Assembly: GCA_030833925.1 (NCBI GenBank)
Contig: JAURGE010000012.1
Coordinates: 1-55,525 of the forward strand
Reading direction: 5' to 3'
From: Alphaproteobacteria bacterium
GTDB taxonomy: Bacteria > Pseudomonadota > Alphaproteobacteria > Bin95
Length of the DNA: 55,525 bases
In this document: piece by piece, positions 46,671-55,479 of the stretch
Layout of the letters: each line of letters starts with the position of its first letter
Position numbering within the stretch: the stretch's first letter is position 1
Position numbers and translations under genes: made by a program
Notes under the pieces: generated by a model
Databases searched by the model: none
What the model saw: the letters and a program-made list of their open reading frames with translations, nothing else
Told to the model about the DNA's origin: nothing

Positions 46671-47519
46671 ATGAAATTACTTCGTTATGTAGCGGGCGAC
46701 GAAATTCGTCCTGGCATTCTTGATGCTTCTGGTGCCATTCGTGATCTGGGGGGCATAGTTCCCGACATTGACTCCGAGGCCATCTCGCCAGAGGGATTAG
46801 CATTGATTGGTTCAATCGATACTGAGAGCCTGCCAAAGGTTAAGGGCGAGCCCGCGCTTGCGGCGCCAGTTGCCGATCCTTCTAAAGTCGTTTGTATTGG
46901 ATTAAATTATTCTGATCATGCGGCTGAAGTTGGAATGCAACCTCCTTCGGAACCGATCATCTTCCTCAAATCATCTACGGCCTACACTGGCCCAAGTGGG
47001 CCGGTAATAAAGCCACCTCATTCGACGAAACTCGATTGGGAGGTGGAACTGGTTATCATTATTGGAACAGAAGCGTCCTTTGTTTCAGAAGACGAGGCTT
47101 TGCAACATGTCGCTGGGTATGCGGTTGGTAACGATATATCTGAACGTGAATTCCAAACCGAAAGGCCAGGGGGTCAATGGACCAAGGGTAAGTCAGGAGA
47201 TAATTTTGCTCCGGTCGGACCTTGGCTGGTTACTAAGGACGAGGTCCCAAACCCTGAGAACCTCTCAATATGGCTCGAGGTTAACGGTAAGCGAGTGCAG
47301 GATGGCAGCACCTCAACATTAATTTTTGGTGTAAAGAAAATTGTCAGTTTTGTTTCTGAATACATGACCTTGCTACCAGGCGATGTGATAATGACAGGAA
47401 CCCCACCAGGGGTTGGTGCGGGCATGAAACCACCACAATTTTTGCAAGTTGGTGATGAAATGCGTCTTGGAATTGAAGGTCTTGGAGAGCAAAGACAGAC
47501 TGTTGTTGCTAGAAACTGA
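46671..47519 (+). CDS. Fumarylacetoacetate hydrolase-family protein
   Basis: A 282-residue protein of the FAH fold. Features include VCIGLNYSDHAAEVG, FLKSSTAYTGP, the metal-binding LDWEVELVIIIG motif, NDISEREFQTERPGGQW, SGDNFAPVGPWLVTKDE, and GDVIMTGTPPGVGAGM. Members hydrolyse C-C bonds in 3-oxo acids, or isomerise or decarboxylate such compounds (5-oxopent-3-ene-1,2,5-tricarboxylate decarboxylase and acylpyruvases). It is co-directional and 12 nt from the CoA-transferase gene, consistent with breakdown of an aromatic or sugar-acid derived intermediate. Confidence 0.92.
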   Translation: MKLLRYVAGDEIRPGILDASGAIRDLGGIVPDIDSEAISPEGLALIGSIDTESLPKVKGEPALAAPVADPSKVVCIGLNYSDHAAEVGMQPPSEPIIFLKSSTAYTGPSGPVIKPPHSTKLDWEVELVIIIGTEASFVSEDEALQHVAGYAVGNDISEREFQTERPGGQWTKGKSGDNFAPVGPWLVTKDEVPNPENLSIWLEVNGKRVQDGSTSTLIFGVKKIVSFVSEYMTLLPGDVIMTGTPPGVGAGMKPPQFLQVGDEMRLGIEGLGEQRQTVVARN

Positions 47520-47739
47520 TTTGCTTGAATTCTGCCTAAAGCTTAAGCCTGTTCGTTCTGTAAGATAATAATAGAAACGACACCTCAAAACGGGTGTCTA
47601 TCAAATTATCTATCGTACTTGCACGAAACGGGGGGGTTGTTTTGCTGAGCCTCCAAGGTCTCAGTACGGTTTTGCACATGGCTGTATCGCATCTGTATAA
47701 AAGCTAGATAATTAAATTAGGTTATTAACGAGGACACCA

Positions 47740-48519
47740 ATGGACGATTTATTTGACTTGTCTGGTCAGACAGCTCTTATCACTGGCTCTACTAAGGGTA
47801 TTGGCAAGGCAATCGCTGCACGTATGGCTCAATATGGAGCTAAGGTTGTAGTTTCCAGTCGAAAAGCAGACGTATGCGATGCTGTTGCAGATGAAATCAA
47901 TAAGAATTATGCGGGCAGAGGAGGCAAGGCTATAGCAATACCTTGCCATGTTGGTCACAAAGATCAGCTGCAGTCACTTGTTAGCCAAACTGAGCAAGAG
48001 CTTGGACCAATTGATATCCTCGTTCCCAATGCAGCCGTTAACCCCTACTACGGTCCTTCAAAAGATATGCCCGACTCTGCTTGGGATAAAGTAATGGAGA
48101 CCAATGTCCGGTCAACTTTTTGGCTCTGCAACATGGTCATTCCCGGTATGGCAGAACGAGGTAAGGGAGTAGTGACTATTATCGCTTCGATTGCAGGTTT
48201 GCAGGGTTCCGTGGAACTTTTTGCTTATGCAGTCTCCAAGGTTGCGGAACATCAAATGGCACGTAATTTCGCGCTCGAATATGGTCCGCAAGGAGTTCGT
48301 GTGAATGCCATTGCGCCAGGAGTTATAAAAACAGATTTTGCCAAAGCACTCTGGACCGACCCTGTCCGGCTTGATCAGATGAATAATAAACTACCACTTC
48401 GCCGTTTTGGTCATCCTGACGAAATTGCTGGTGCAGCCCTCTTTCTATCATCAAAGGCAGGGGCATACATGACTGGTCAAGTGCTAAGCATCGATGGTGG
48501 TGCCGCAATTACTCCGTGA
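47740..48519 (+). CDS. Short-chain dehydrogenase/reductase
   Basis: A 259-residue classical SDR with GSTKGIGKAIA at 16-26, VPNAAVNP near 95 (NAA replacing the usual NNAG), Ser150 and the YAVSK motif with Tyr163/Lys167. It ends with MTGQVLSIDGGAAITP. It resembles dehydrogenases/reductases of the DHRS4 or 3-oxoacyl type. It follows the FAH gene after 220 nt. Its stop is immediately adjacent to the stop of the convergent deaminase gene. Its role in the surrounding catabolic cluster is inferred, not shown. Confidence 0.88.
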   Translation: MDDLFDLSGQTALITGSTKGIGKAIAARMAQYGAKVVVSSRKADVCDAVADEINKNYAGRGGKAIAIPCHVGHKDQLQSLVSQTEQELGPIDILVPNAAVNPYYGPSKDMPDSAWDKVMETNVRSTFWLCNMVIPGMAERGKGVVTIIASIAGLQGSVELFAYAVSKVAEHQMARNFALEYGPQGVRVNAIAPGVIKTDFAKALWTDPVRLDQMNNKLPLRRFGHPDEIAGAALFLSSKAGAYMTGQVLSIDGGAAITP

Positions 48520-49032
48520 CTATTTGCGGGAATTTGCAAAGGACTTGAAGATTAAAACAGCTTCGCGCTGGCCCATTCGTTCTGTGAGCATGTCGCGTTC
48601 TTCAGGAGGCTTTGCTACCTGCTCTCTGAGTTGAACCAAATTGTAGCGCCTTTTTAGCGAGGGCTGGTCTGCAGCCATTTCACTCATGAAGGATGTTGAG
48701 TCCTTCCAGTCTGCTGCATAAACAAGCTTGGATATATTAGTAAGGATCATCGTCGCGACGCACATAGAACACGGCTCTGCTGTTGTGTAGATTGCAGCCC
48801 CGGATAAATCTGTGGTCTCAAGACGCTTGCAAGCATCTTTTATTGCCTCAACTTCGCCGTGAGACGTCGGATCGAACAACCGTGGCGCCTGGTTAATTCC
48901 TTCCCCGATAATTTTACCGTCAAGTACTACAACCGCTGCGTAAGGTAGTGTTCCAGACTGATTTTGAGCTGTGGCGGCTATATCTAAGGCGCGTTGCATG
49001 AATTTATCTAGCAGCACAGATTTCCCCATCAT
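48520..49032 (-). CDS. Cytidine deaminase-fold nucleoside/base deaminase
   Basis: A 170-residue zinc deaminase of the CDA superfamily. The catalytic His-Glu is in TSHGEVEAI (H58, E60) and the other zinc ligands in AEPCSMC (C88, C91), close to the guanine deaminase/TadA/ComE-like group. The C-terminal region is longer than in TadA and the basic tRNA-binding C-terminus of TadA is not obvious, so a free base or another amidine is a likelier substrate. It is translationally coupled to the flavin monooxygenase-like gene (4-nt overlap). Confidence 0.82.
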   Translation of the reverse strand: MMGKSVLLDKFMQRALDIAATAQNQSGTLPYAAVVVLDGKIIGEGINQAPRLFDPTSHGEVEAIKDACKRLETTDLSGAAIYTTAEPCSMCVATMILTNISKLVYAADWKDSTSFMSEMAADQPSLKRRYNLVQLREQVAKPPEERDMLTERMGQREAVLIFKSFANSRK

Positions 49033-50207
49033 AAAAATGCGGTCGATCCAGGATCTAAATCTAAGAGGATGCGTCCAAGATTTACAAAATTTTCTGCTCT
49101 AGCTTGTGTTTGCTGTGAAGCAGATAGAGCGTCCCGAAGTCTGCGTTCGAATGGTCCGGATTTAAAGATTGCAGTAGACCCTGCAGCCCTATACGCCTCA
49201 TGAACAATATCCACTCCTTCATGAATACAGTGTACGGAGGCAAGTTTAAGTCGGGCCCTTTCGTCAAGTGTAATGGCGCCGCGTGCTGATACGGTTTCTT
49301 GTGCAGACAGAGCCTCGGTCATCAAATATGCGCGAGCAGACCTGAGGCGGGCTTCTAGTCTTGATAATAACTGCTGGAAGACAGGATTTTCCCGCAACGA
49401 GACAGCAACACCGCGAGGAGTCTTAGTCATGGCTAGGCTTCGGAGTTCCGTCAGCATTCGTCGCGCAATGCCAAGCTGTAGCGCTGAAAATCCTACGCCA
49501 TACACGACAGTACCCGGAAAGAGATATATCGAAGCGGTCTCTTGCAATTCTTCGAGGTTTTCTCTGTCAATTGTATCCTCTTCTGAAACAAACATATCCT
49601 TCAGTTCGAAGGTATCGCTGCCAGTCCCCGAAAGGCCCATAACCTGCCAATTGTCCTCGATTTTTGCTTGTTCACGCCTTATTAGCACCGTGCGGTCTAG
49701 CTTTGTGCCGTTTGCCCGAAAAATAGGATTGCCTGCTTCATCAACTACAAAAGAATGGCCACCAAGAATTGTTGCATGCCTGCTTCCACTATTGAACATC
49801 CAGCGCCCAGAAACTCGATAACCTCCATTAACTTTAACAGCTTGTCCTTGAATACCGGCCCCCCAGGCTAAAACGGCGTTGGCTGGTCCGAACCACTTCT
49901 GTCGTGCAATGGGCGTCAGGAAAGCTGCAGCTAAAGCACACCCGCCTCCCTGGCCAGAAACCCAAGCAGCGCTTGCGTCACCCTGCGCTAATGTTTCAAT
50001 TGTTTCTGCAAATGTGACGAGATCTGCTTCGTCACCACCTACAGACTTAGGCAAAAGAACTCGAAAAATCCTAGCTTTGTGCATGGCTTCGAGTACATCT
50101 GGCGGCATTTCACGGGCGGCCTCTATCCTTGAGGCTGCCGCATCAAGAATGGGAACGAGGGTCTCAGCTCGTTCTGGTGCAGTTATGTAATGAGTGGCGT
50201 CAGGCAT
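49029..50207 (-). CDS. Acyl-CoA dehydrogenase-fold flavin monooxygenase-like protein
   Basis: A 392-residue protein of the acyl-CoA dehydrogenase superfamily, in the branch of two-component flavin monooxygenases (HsaA, DszC, 4-hydroxyphenylacetate monooxygenase). It has LLPKSVGGDEAD, the GDASAAWVSGQGGG core, GRWMFNSGSRHATILGGH and the MGLSGTGSDTFELKDMFV motif. The C-terminal helical domain has an Acyl-CoA_dh_2 pattern, and the Glu of true acyl-CoA dehydrogenases is not visible. It probably needs a flavin reductase, not encoded nearby; the G+C-rich PNPOx-like protein at 5556 is too distant to link. Its gene overlaps the deaminase and follows the cupin gene by 7 nt. Confidence 0.8.
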   Translation of the reverse strand: MPDATHYITAPERAETLVPILDAAASRIEAAREMPPDVLEAMHKARIFRVLLPKSVGGDEADLVTFAETIETLAQGDASAAWVSGQGGGCALAAAFLTPIARQKWFGPANAVLAWGAGIQGQAVKVNGGYRVSGRWMFNSGSRHATILGGHSFVVDEAGNPIFRANGTKLDRTVLIRREQAKIEDNWQVMGLSGTGSDTFELKDMFVSEEDTIDRENLEELQETASIYLFPGTVVYGVGFSALQLGIARRMLTELRSLAMTKTPRGVAVSLRENPVFQQLLSRLEARLRSARAYLMTEALSAQETVSARGAITLDERARLKLASVHCIHEGVDIVHEAYRAAGSTAIFKSGPFERRLRDALSASQQTQARAENFVNLGRILLDLDPGSTAFL

Positions 50208-50214
50208 TTGAAGA

Positions 50215-50484
50215 TTAGACCATCCGGCGGCCTGCTATGTAAGTGACTCCTTCCATCCCCACCCGTTCCTTATGCGGAATATTAGCGGACAAAGCGAATG
50301 TATCACCTGGCCCACAGGTGCTAATTTTGCCCTGATGTTCAATGATTAACTGGCCAGTAAGTACGTATAGCCTTGCGTCAAAAGGATGTGAATGCTCCTC
50401 GTTGATATGCCCTGGCTCCATTGCCGCTTCTCGCATTTCAAAGCCATCACGAGCGAGGCTAGACTCAAACTCTTCACGATTCAT
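50215..50484 (-). CDS. Small cupin-domain protein
   Basis: A single-domain cupin of 89 residues. The first cupin motif includes EEHSHPFDARLYVLTG with the His-x-His pair, and the second is CGPGDTFALSANIPHKERVG with a His. It likely binds a divalent metal. Such small cupins can be regulatory, chaperone-like or catalytic. The ATG at 50484 has GGGAG about 9 nt upstream; the in-frame alternative at 50502 is a poorer candidate. It lies between the hydrolase and the monooxygenase-like gene in the operon. Confidence 0.82.
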   Translation of the reverse strand: MNREEFESSLARDGFEMREAAMEPGHINEEHSHPFDARLYVLTGQLIIEHQGKISTCGPGDTFALSANIPHKERVGMEGVTYIAGRRMV

Positions 50485-50535
50485 TTGATATTCTCCCAGC
50501 AAGACTGATTTAAAATGGCATATGCTCCTCTAACT

Positions 50536-52557
50536 TCAAAGCCCTTGAACATCATGCAGTGGTCGTCCCCAGTTCTCCGCTTCTGCCATGCAACGGCTAA
50601 CATCTTCCTCTAACATAAACCCCGTCATCACGAGGGTCTTGGCTGCCTTTTCGATAGCTTTAATGTAGCCGTCATTATCTTTATAGCGTGCCAAAATAGA
50701 TATTCGGCTATCACCAGTTGCTGCCTGAATTTCTGGTGTCTCGGGCAAGGGAATATAGCTCCCAGAAAATTCATGCATGGCTCCATGGGCTGTTCCACGC
50801 TTCCTAACATTCCAGCCCGTATAAGTGCCGAGTGGCGCTTGAACCATTGGGCATCGCACCCCGGCTATTTCGTTACCGTCTGAGTCCACAGCAGGAACAA
50901 GGATTTTGTAGGCGGCTTCATTGATTACTTCAGGGGGTTCTTGGGCTAGAATTCCGAGCGTTTCTTCTGGGCCAAAATCCATTAACGGAAGCTGATTTGG
51001 TCCACTGGGAATTAACTGACCGGGAATAGTTGGGAATTGTTTTCTCCATTCATCATAATCCAGGAGTGTACCCGTTACCCTAGTTGGTATGGCAGAAGGT
51101 GGTGGAGCAGTTCCTTCCCGAACCCAGGTATCCATTGCGTCTAACATAGCCCGAAAAAGCATCGAGGTCTGGGCGATGTTTAGGTAATTTAATCCAATGC
51201 TTGTTTGAGGCCTTTCTAAGTTTGGATCTGAGGTGTGCTGGGTTGACGCCCATGCGTAAATCCGAACATTTTCAGGGATAGCGAGGTCATTACCAAGAGT
51301 ATCTGTATGCACAAGGCTTCCTCGTCGTTGCCAATATTCTGTAGCTGTCTGTGTATGAATTATGAGAGGATCCGTTAGGGGTCTTTTTAGAATTGAGTCA
51401 GTTTTACCTGTGTTATGGTCTGTTGTTTCTGCATAAGCGAAGGGGAACCGGTCGGCAGGGCAGTAATGGTCCTCATGCTGCTGGCCGCCCGCAACTACTG
51501 CGTTAGCGAAGCGTTGATTAAGCCATTTACCTCCCGCGCCGGATACATGTGGTAGGGCTCCATCAAACACTTTTCTGCCAGAAGCATCTTCGTTAAAGCC
51601 GCGCCAAATAAAGTCTCGAATTAGTCGTCCTGTTTGTGAGCGACCGTAAATGTAGGCCCTCTCAATTCCTTGTTCGAGCGGATTAGATGTATTTACCTCG
51701 TCTTTTTGGCCGTATTTTAAGAAGCTTACAAAGTCGCGAATGGCAACATGACCAAGACCCATTACAAGGGGGTCCTTTGCCTCATAAACAATTTCGTATA
51801 TCCAACCAGGCTCGAAACCTCCTGGCAGATAGATGTGTTCCAGGCTTGGAGCAAACCCGTATTCAGAACCAGTGGCATGCAGACCGCCCCCTTGATCGAT
51901 CCTTGCAAAACGCCATTGAGAATGAGGAATAATTTGGCGGGCATCGGTCTGATATTGGCGACGTGTTAGAGTGGCGTGCTCTTGTTCCAGGGAGACAGCA
52001 GGATGAGAACGGGTAGAAGATCGGCCAGACAGCGGAAAACAATATACTCCAGGTTCGCTTGCGATAAACTCTGTCCGTACTTTGCCTGTGATGGGCTTAT
52101 CACCATCCTTCGCTATTGGGAGATCAAGTAACATTCGCCCTTGACCTGGTAGAAGGTCACCCTGCCATGCCGCCGCGACTATTGTGTAGCCTCGCCGGAA
52201 TAAAAACCCATTACCAGCATGGGCAACTGTCAGTGGGGTATTTGTAGCTGGAGCATCACAATAGTATTGGATTGCTCTCATATTTCCCCGATTTCCAGTG
52301 TCAAAGAATAAACCCCCGTTTCCTCTAGTCATGTCGGTAGGCTTTAAAATGCAGAAGTCTGTCGTAAACTTAATCAGCCCATTGGCATCTCGCTCCGCCT
52401 TATCTATGTCAACAACATCTGCTTGCGCCGCAGCTAGTGGGTCAACGCGAAAATGAGCTCTTCCTGTGAGCCTCTCATAGCTGCCAACGCTATCAAACTT
52501 CATTCCTCCAGCAAAAGCTTGGCGGTCTTGGACTTCGATACGAATAAGGTTTGTCAT
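50536..52557 (-). CDS. Alpha/beta hydrolase domain protein (PF20091-type)
   Basis: A large hydrolase of about 673 residues matching the alpha/beta hydrolase domain family PF20091 (recalled, not searched). The catalytic serine lies in YGRSQTGRLIRDF, and the LFFDTGNRGN, RGYTIVAAAWQGDLLP and QTATEYWQRRGSL segments are typical of this family. There is no signal peptide, so it is cytosolic. The ATG at 52557 has AGGAG 8 nt upstream; the frame extends upstream to 52614 without support. It is the first gene of the operon hydrolase-cupin-monooxygenase-deaminase and diverges from the acyl-CoA dehydrogenase at 52663. Confidence 0.72.
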   Translation of the reverse strand: MTNLIRIEVQDRQAFAGGMKFDSVGSYERLTGRAHFRVDPLAAAQADVVDIDKAERDANGLIKFTTDFCILKPTDMTRGNGGLFFDTGNRGNMRAIQYYCDAPATNTPLTVAHAGNGFLFRRGYTIVAAAWQGDLLPGQGRMLLDLPIAKDGDKPITGKVRTEFIASEPGVYCFPLSGRSSTRSHPAVSLEQEHATLTRRQYQTDARQIIPHSQWRFARIDQGGGLHATGSEYGFAPSLEHIYLPGGFEPGWIYEIVYEAKDPLVMGLGHVAIRDFVSFLKYGQKDEVNTSNPLEQGIERAYIYGRSQTGRLIRDFIWRGFNEDASGRKVFDGALPHVSGAGGKWLNQRFANAVVAGGQQHEDHYCPADRFPFAYAETTDHNTGKTDSILKRPLTDPLIIHTQTATEYWQRRGSLVHTDTLGNDLAIPENVRIYAWASTQHTSDPNLERPQTSIGLNYLNIAQTSMLFRAMLDAMDTWVREGTAPPPSAIPTRVTGTLLDYDEWRKQFPTIPGQLIPSGPNQLPLMDFGPEETLGILAQEPPEVINEAAYKILVPAVDSDGNEIAGVRCPMVQAPLGTYTGWNVRKRGTAHGAMHEFSGSYIPLPETPEIQAATGDSRISILARYKDNDGYIKAIEKAAKTLVMTGFMLEEDVSRCMAEAENWGRPLHDVQGL

Positions 52558-52662
52558 GGATGCGGCTCCTGGTGGTCCAATTAGTATGGTTGCGCGCATC
52601 AGAGGGCTCGGCAACAGGTACCTTTCGTTTTATTCTATTAGAATTATGACGGAGCATATTTG

Positions 52663-53829
52663 ATGAGAGTTTTTGAGCGTTTGGATGCAGGCCATGACTG
52701 GGCTGAAGATGAGGCAGCTGTGATAGAGACAGTTGCCCGTTTGGCGAGGGAAGAAATAGCACCTCGTGCATCTGAGTTCGACAAAACGAAGGCTTTTCCC
52801 TGGGTTAATGTCCAGGCAATAAATGCTCTGGGTTTAAACGGTTTATTTATTCCTGAAGTCTATGGCGGCGCTGGTATGCGCTACGCTGTTTATATTGAGT
52901 GCGCTAGATTGGTGGCAGCTGCTTGTGCTTCTACCGGTATAATTTGGTCTACCGTTTTTCATGCAATTAAGCCGATTATCGATTTTGGGACAGCCGAGCA
53001 AAAGCAGCGTTTTTTACCTAAAATCGCTGCAGGAGGTCTTGCTGCTTTATGCATAACGGAGCCGGATGCAGGATCAGATGCAACAGGCATGCGTACCCGG
53101 TTTATCCCCGAAGGGGATAGAATTCGCATTGAAGGGGGTAAACGCTTTATCTCTAATGGAGATGTTGCGGATGTTTTTCTTGTATTTGGAAAGTGGTCTG
53201 AAATTGACGACCCGAAGGCGTCTATTTCTGCGCTAGTTATCGAGAAGGGCGCAGAAGGCTTAGAAACGGTTAGACTTGAAGAAAAGCTTGGGCACAGAGC
53301 TGCCTCTACGGCCGAACTCGCTTTTAATGGGGTGTCCGTCTCTCGTGACAATTTACTCAAAGAGCCTGGACAGGGCCTTTCAATTCTCTTCGCTGCTCTC
53401 AACAAGTCTCGGCCAAGTGTAGCCGCACATGCCCTGGGCATAGCTCGTGCGGCGTTTGAGACAGGGGTTAATTATATTAACGATCGTCGTCAGTCTGGTC
53501 GGAGGATTGTCGACTTCCAGGGTATTCAATTCATGCTAGCTGATCTCGCGACCGATCTTGCAATGTGTGAACGCTGGCTGTTTCACGTATCTGAAATGCT
53601 AGATAATGGTGAGACCGATGTTGGCATCGAGGCAAGCATGCTAAAAATGCGCGCCTCTGATCTAGCCATGCGCGCAGCAGACATGTGCGTCCAACTGCAT
53701 GGCGGGTATGGTTACGTCGAAGACTACGCTGCCGAACGATATTTTCGAGACGCTAAGATCACCCAAATTTGGGAAGGAACTAATCAAGTTCACCAACAAC
53801 TCATTGGCCGAAGCTTTGCTAGGAGGTAG
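52663..53829 (+). CDS. Acyl-CoA dehydrogenase
   Basis: A 388-residue acyl-CoA dehydrogenase. It has GGAGMRYAVYIECARLVAAACAS, the FAD motif ITEPDAGSDATGMRT, and the C-terminal catalytic Glu in QIWEGTNQVHQ preceded by QLHGGYGYVEDYA. These are the usual features of short- to medium-chain or branched-chain acyl-CoA dehydrogenases, which also require ETF. ATG at 52663 with GGAG 8 nt upstream is preferred to TTG 52660. It diverges from the hydrolase gene and precedes the dioxygenase gene by 2 nt. Confidence 0.92.
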   Translation: MRVFERLDAGHDWAEDEAAVIETVARLAREEIAPRASEFDKTKAFPWVNVQAINALGLNGLFIPEVYGGAGMRYAVYIECARLVAAACASTGIIWSTVFHAIKPIIDFGTAEQKQRFLPKIAAGGLAALCITEPDAGSDATGMRTRFIPEGDRIRIEGGKRFISNGDVADVFLVFGKWSEIDDPKASISALVIEKGAEGLETVRLEEKLGHRAASTAELAFNGVSVSRDNLLKEPGQGLSILFAALNKSRPSVAAHALGIARAAFETGVNYINDRRQSGRRIVDFQGIQFMLADLATDLAMCERWLFHVSEMLDNGETDVGIEASMLKMRASDLAMRAADMCVQLHGGYGYVEDYAAERYFRDAKITQIWEGTNQVHQQLIGRSFARR

Positions 53830-53831
53830 CA

Positions 53832-54662
53832 GTGGACATTCTCCCGCTCAGTAACGTTATGGGTGCTGAGGTCTTGGGCCTCGACCTCTCTCATGATGTT
53901 TCAGAAGACCTTGTTGCGGACTTGTCCAAAGGACTTTCAAAATACCTAGTCCTTTGTGTACGGGGTCAAAAACTAGCACCCGAAACCTTCGTGCGTGTGG
54001 CTCGGCGGTTTGGACGGCCCAAGGCGAGCTTGTTGAGGCAAGACCGATTATCGGAAACGCCAGAAGTTTCGATTGTGTCAAATAGGCAGGCCTCTATGGG
54101 CGGAAAGCCAATGGTTCATGCAAAGGCTTGGCACACTGACGACAGTTATTTTGCCAAACCTGCTATGTTTACTATGCTTCAGGCGATCACTCTTCCCAAG
54201 CGCGGTGGCAACACAGATTTTATTAATACTTGTGCGGTCCTTGAGGCCATGCCTTCAAATCTCCGTCAAAGGATAGAAGGTTTGAGGGCCATACACACTT
54301 ACCAAAGTCGGAGAAATCTCTCTGCTGTGGCAAGGCGTTCTGACCAAGAGATTGCTGAGACGCCCGCAGTTGATCATCCATTAGTAAGAACATTACCAGG
54401 TAGTGGTCGACAGGCCCTGTATATTAACCCAAATCGTATTGAACGGATCCTCGGTTGGAATGAACCAGAGAGCGATGCTTTGCTTGATGAGCTTTATGAC
54501 TTCGCGTTTAGATCCGAATTTCAATATAGTCATGAATGGCGCGATGGTGACCTCGTAATTTGGGACAACCGCTGCACTATGCATAAAGCGAATGCCGATT
54601 ATGACATCGCGCAGCTTCGGGTCATGCATCGGGTGATGTTAGAGGGGGAAGTTCCAGTATGA
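53832..54662 (+). CDS. TauD/TfdA-type 2-oxoglutarate dioxygenase
   Basis: A 276-residue Fe(II)/2-oxoglutarate dioxygenase of near-canonical TauD length. It has the N-terminal GAEVLGLDLS signature, HTD at residues 101-103 (AWHTDDSY), and the distal His251 in NRCTMHKANADYD. The 2-oxoglutarate Arg is in RVMHRVML near 263-267. The nearest families are TauD/TfdA and 2,4-D-type dioxygenases, which hydroxylate sulfonates, carboxylates or aryloxyacetates. It starts at GTG 53832, 2 nt after the acyl-CoA dehydrogenase stop, so the two are coupled. Confidence 0.9.
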   Translation: MDILPLSNVMGAEVLGLDLSHDVSEDLVADLSKGLSKYLVLCVRGQKLAPETFVRVARRFGRPKASLLRQDRLSETPEVSIVSNRQASMGGKPMVHAKAWHTDDSYFAKPAMFTMLQAITLPKRGGNTDFINTCAVLEAMPSNLRQRIEGLRAIHTYQSRRNLSAVARRSDQEIAETPAVDHPLVRTLPGSGRQALYINPNRIERILGWNEPESDALLDELYDFAFRSEFQYSHEWRDGDLVIWDNRCTMHKANADYDIAQLRVMHRVMLEGEVPV

Positions 54663-54819
54663 TTAATTCGTTTTTTTAATGAAAGAAAATAGGGTGAGAA
54701 AAGCAGGAAAGCCGAATTATTTTTGTAGCTTTGAAACTCTTCTAGATCTCGCGCATGCGAGTTAAAAATGTATTTGCCGAAAATTAAAACTGAAGTATCT
54801 ACTATAAACATGATTTCTT
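54663..54819. other. Convergent intergenic region with a small hairpin
   Basis: A 157-nt A+T-rich gap between convergent genes. The hairpin CTCGC-GCAT-GCGAG at 54748-54761 has a 5-bp stem and is followed on the plus strand by TTAAAAATG, which lacks a U-run. It could be a weak terminator for either side. No ORF or RNA is recognised. Confidence 0.3.
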
Positions 54820-55479
54820 TTAATTTTTTGAATTTAGAATTGTGTATGCATCAATCAGATCCTCTATGTCTTCGAAATATCTGATCTGATTACCCTCCAG
54901 AAGCAGGCCACAATCGCAGTATTGTTTGATTGTGCCCGCTGAGTGCGAAATCATGATGATCTGGCTCTTGTTCAGCTTTTCCTGAAACACTCTTCTGCTT
55001 TTTTTTCGAAAGTCTTCGTCCCCAACCGCGATGATTTCATCAATCAGATAGACGTCAAAATCAATTGCCATGCTGAGGCCGAAGGCTAGGCGAGCCTTCA
55101 TGCCACTGGAATAGGTCTTGATAGGTAGTCTGAGTGAAGAACCCAGCTCTGCAAATTCTGTCACATAGGCAATAACCTTGTCAGTATTCTGCCCATAGAT
55201 GCGTGATACAAAGCGAATATTTTCAATGCCGGTCATGCTCCCGTTGAAGCCGCCAGAGAAACCGAGTGGCCAAGAGACGCGTTTTGTTCGGTAGACATGG
55301 CCAAGGTCAGGCGGCTCAATCCCTGCCATGAGCCGCATCATAGTAGATTTACCAGAACCATTCTTGCCCATGATGCCTATGTTGCGGTCCGTGGGAAACT
55401 CAAAGGAAAAATCCGAGAGGATTGTCTTTTTAACCCCTTTGGCGCGATAGAATTTTGTGACCCTATCAAATACGAGCAT
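54820..55479 (-). CDS. ABC transporter ATP-binding protein, capsule/O-antigen export (KpsT/Wzt-like)
   Basis: A 219-residue ABC ATPase: Walker A GKNGSGKST at 38-46, signature YSSGMKARLAF, Walker B YLIDEIIAVGD and a switch His in MISHS. The FNGSMTGIENI segment and the lack of the extended C-terminal domain of Wzt point to the KpsT group, which powers export of capsular or teichoic-type polysaccharides with a KpsM permease. The start follows directly after the stop of the upstream permease fragment. It is translated from the minus strand near the right edge of the window. Confidence 0.9.
   Translation of the reverse strand: MLVFDRVTKFYRAKGVKKTILSDFSFEFPTDRNIGIMGKNGSGKSTMMRLMAGIEPPDLGHVYRTKRVSWPLGFSGGFNGSMTGIENIRFVSRIYGQNTDKVIAYVTEFAELGSSLRLPIKTYSSGMKARLAFGLSMAIDFDVYLIDEIIAVGDEDFRKKSRRVFQEKLNKSQIIMISHSAGTIKQYCDCGLLLEGNQIRYFEDIEDLIDAYTILNSKN

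Noticed and set aside
49273-49821. 182-residue plus-strand frame opposite the flavin monooxygenase-like gene
   Set aside because: It lies entirely antisense to a well-supported gene, has a low-complexity Ser/Arg-rich composition and no ribosome binding site.
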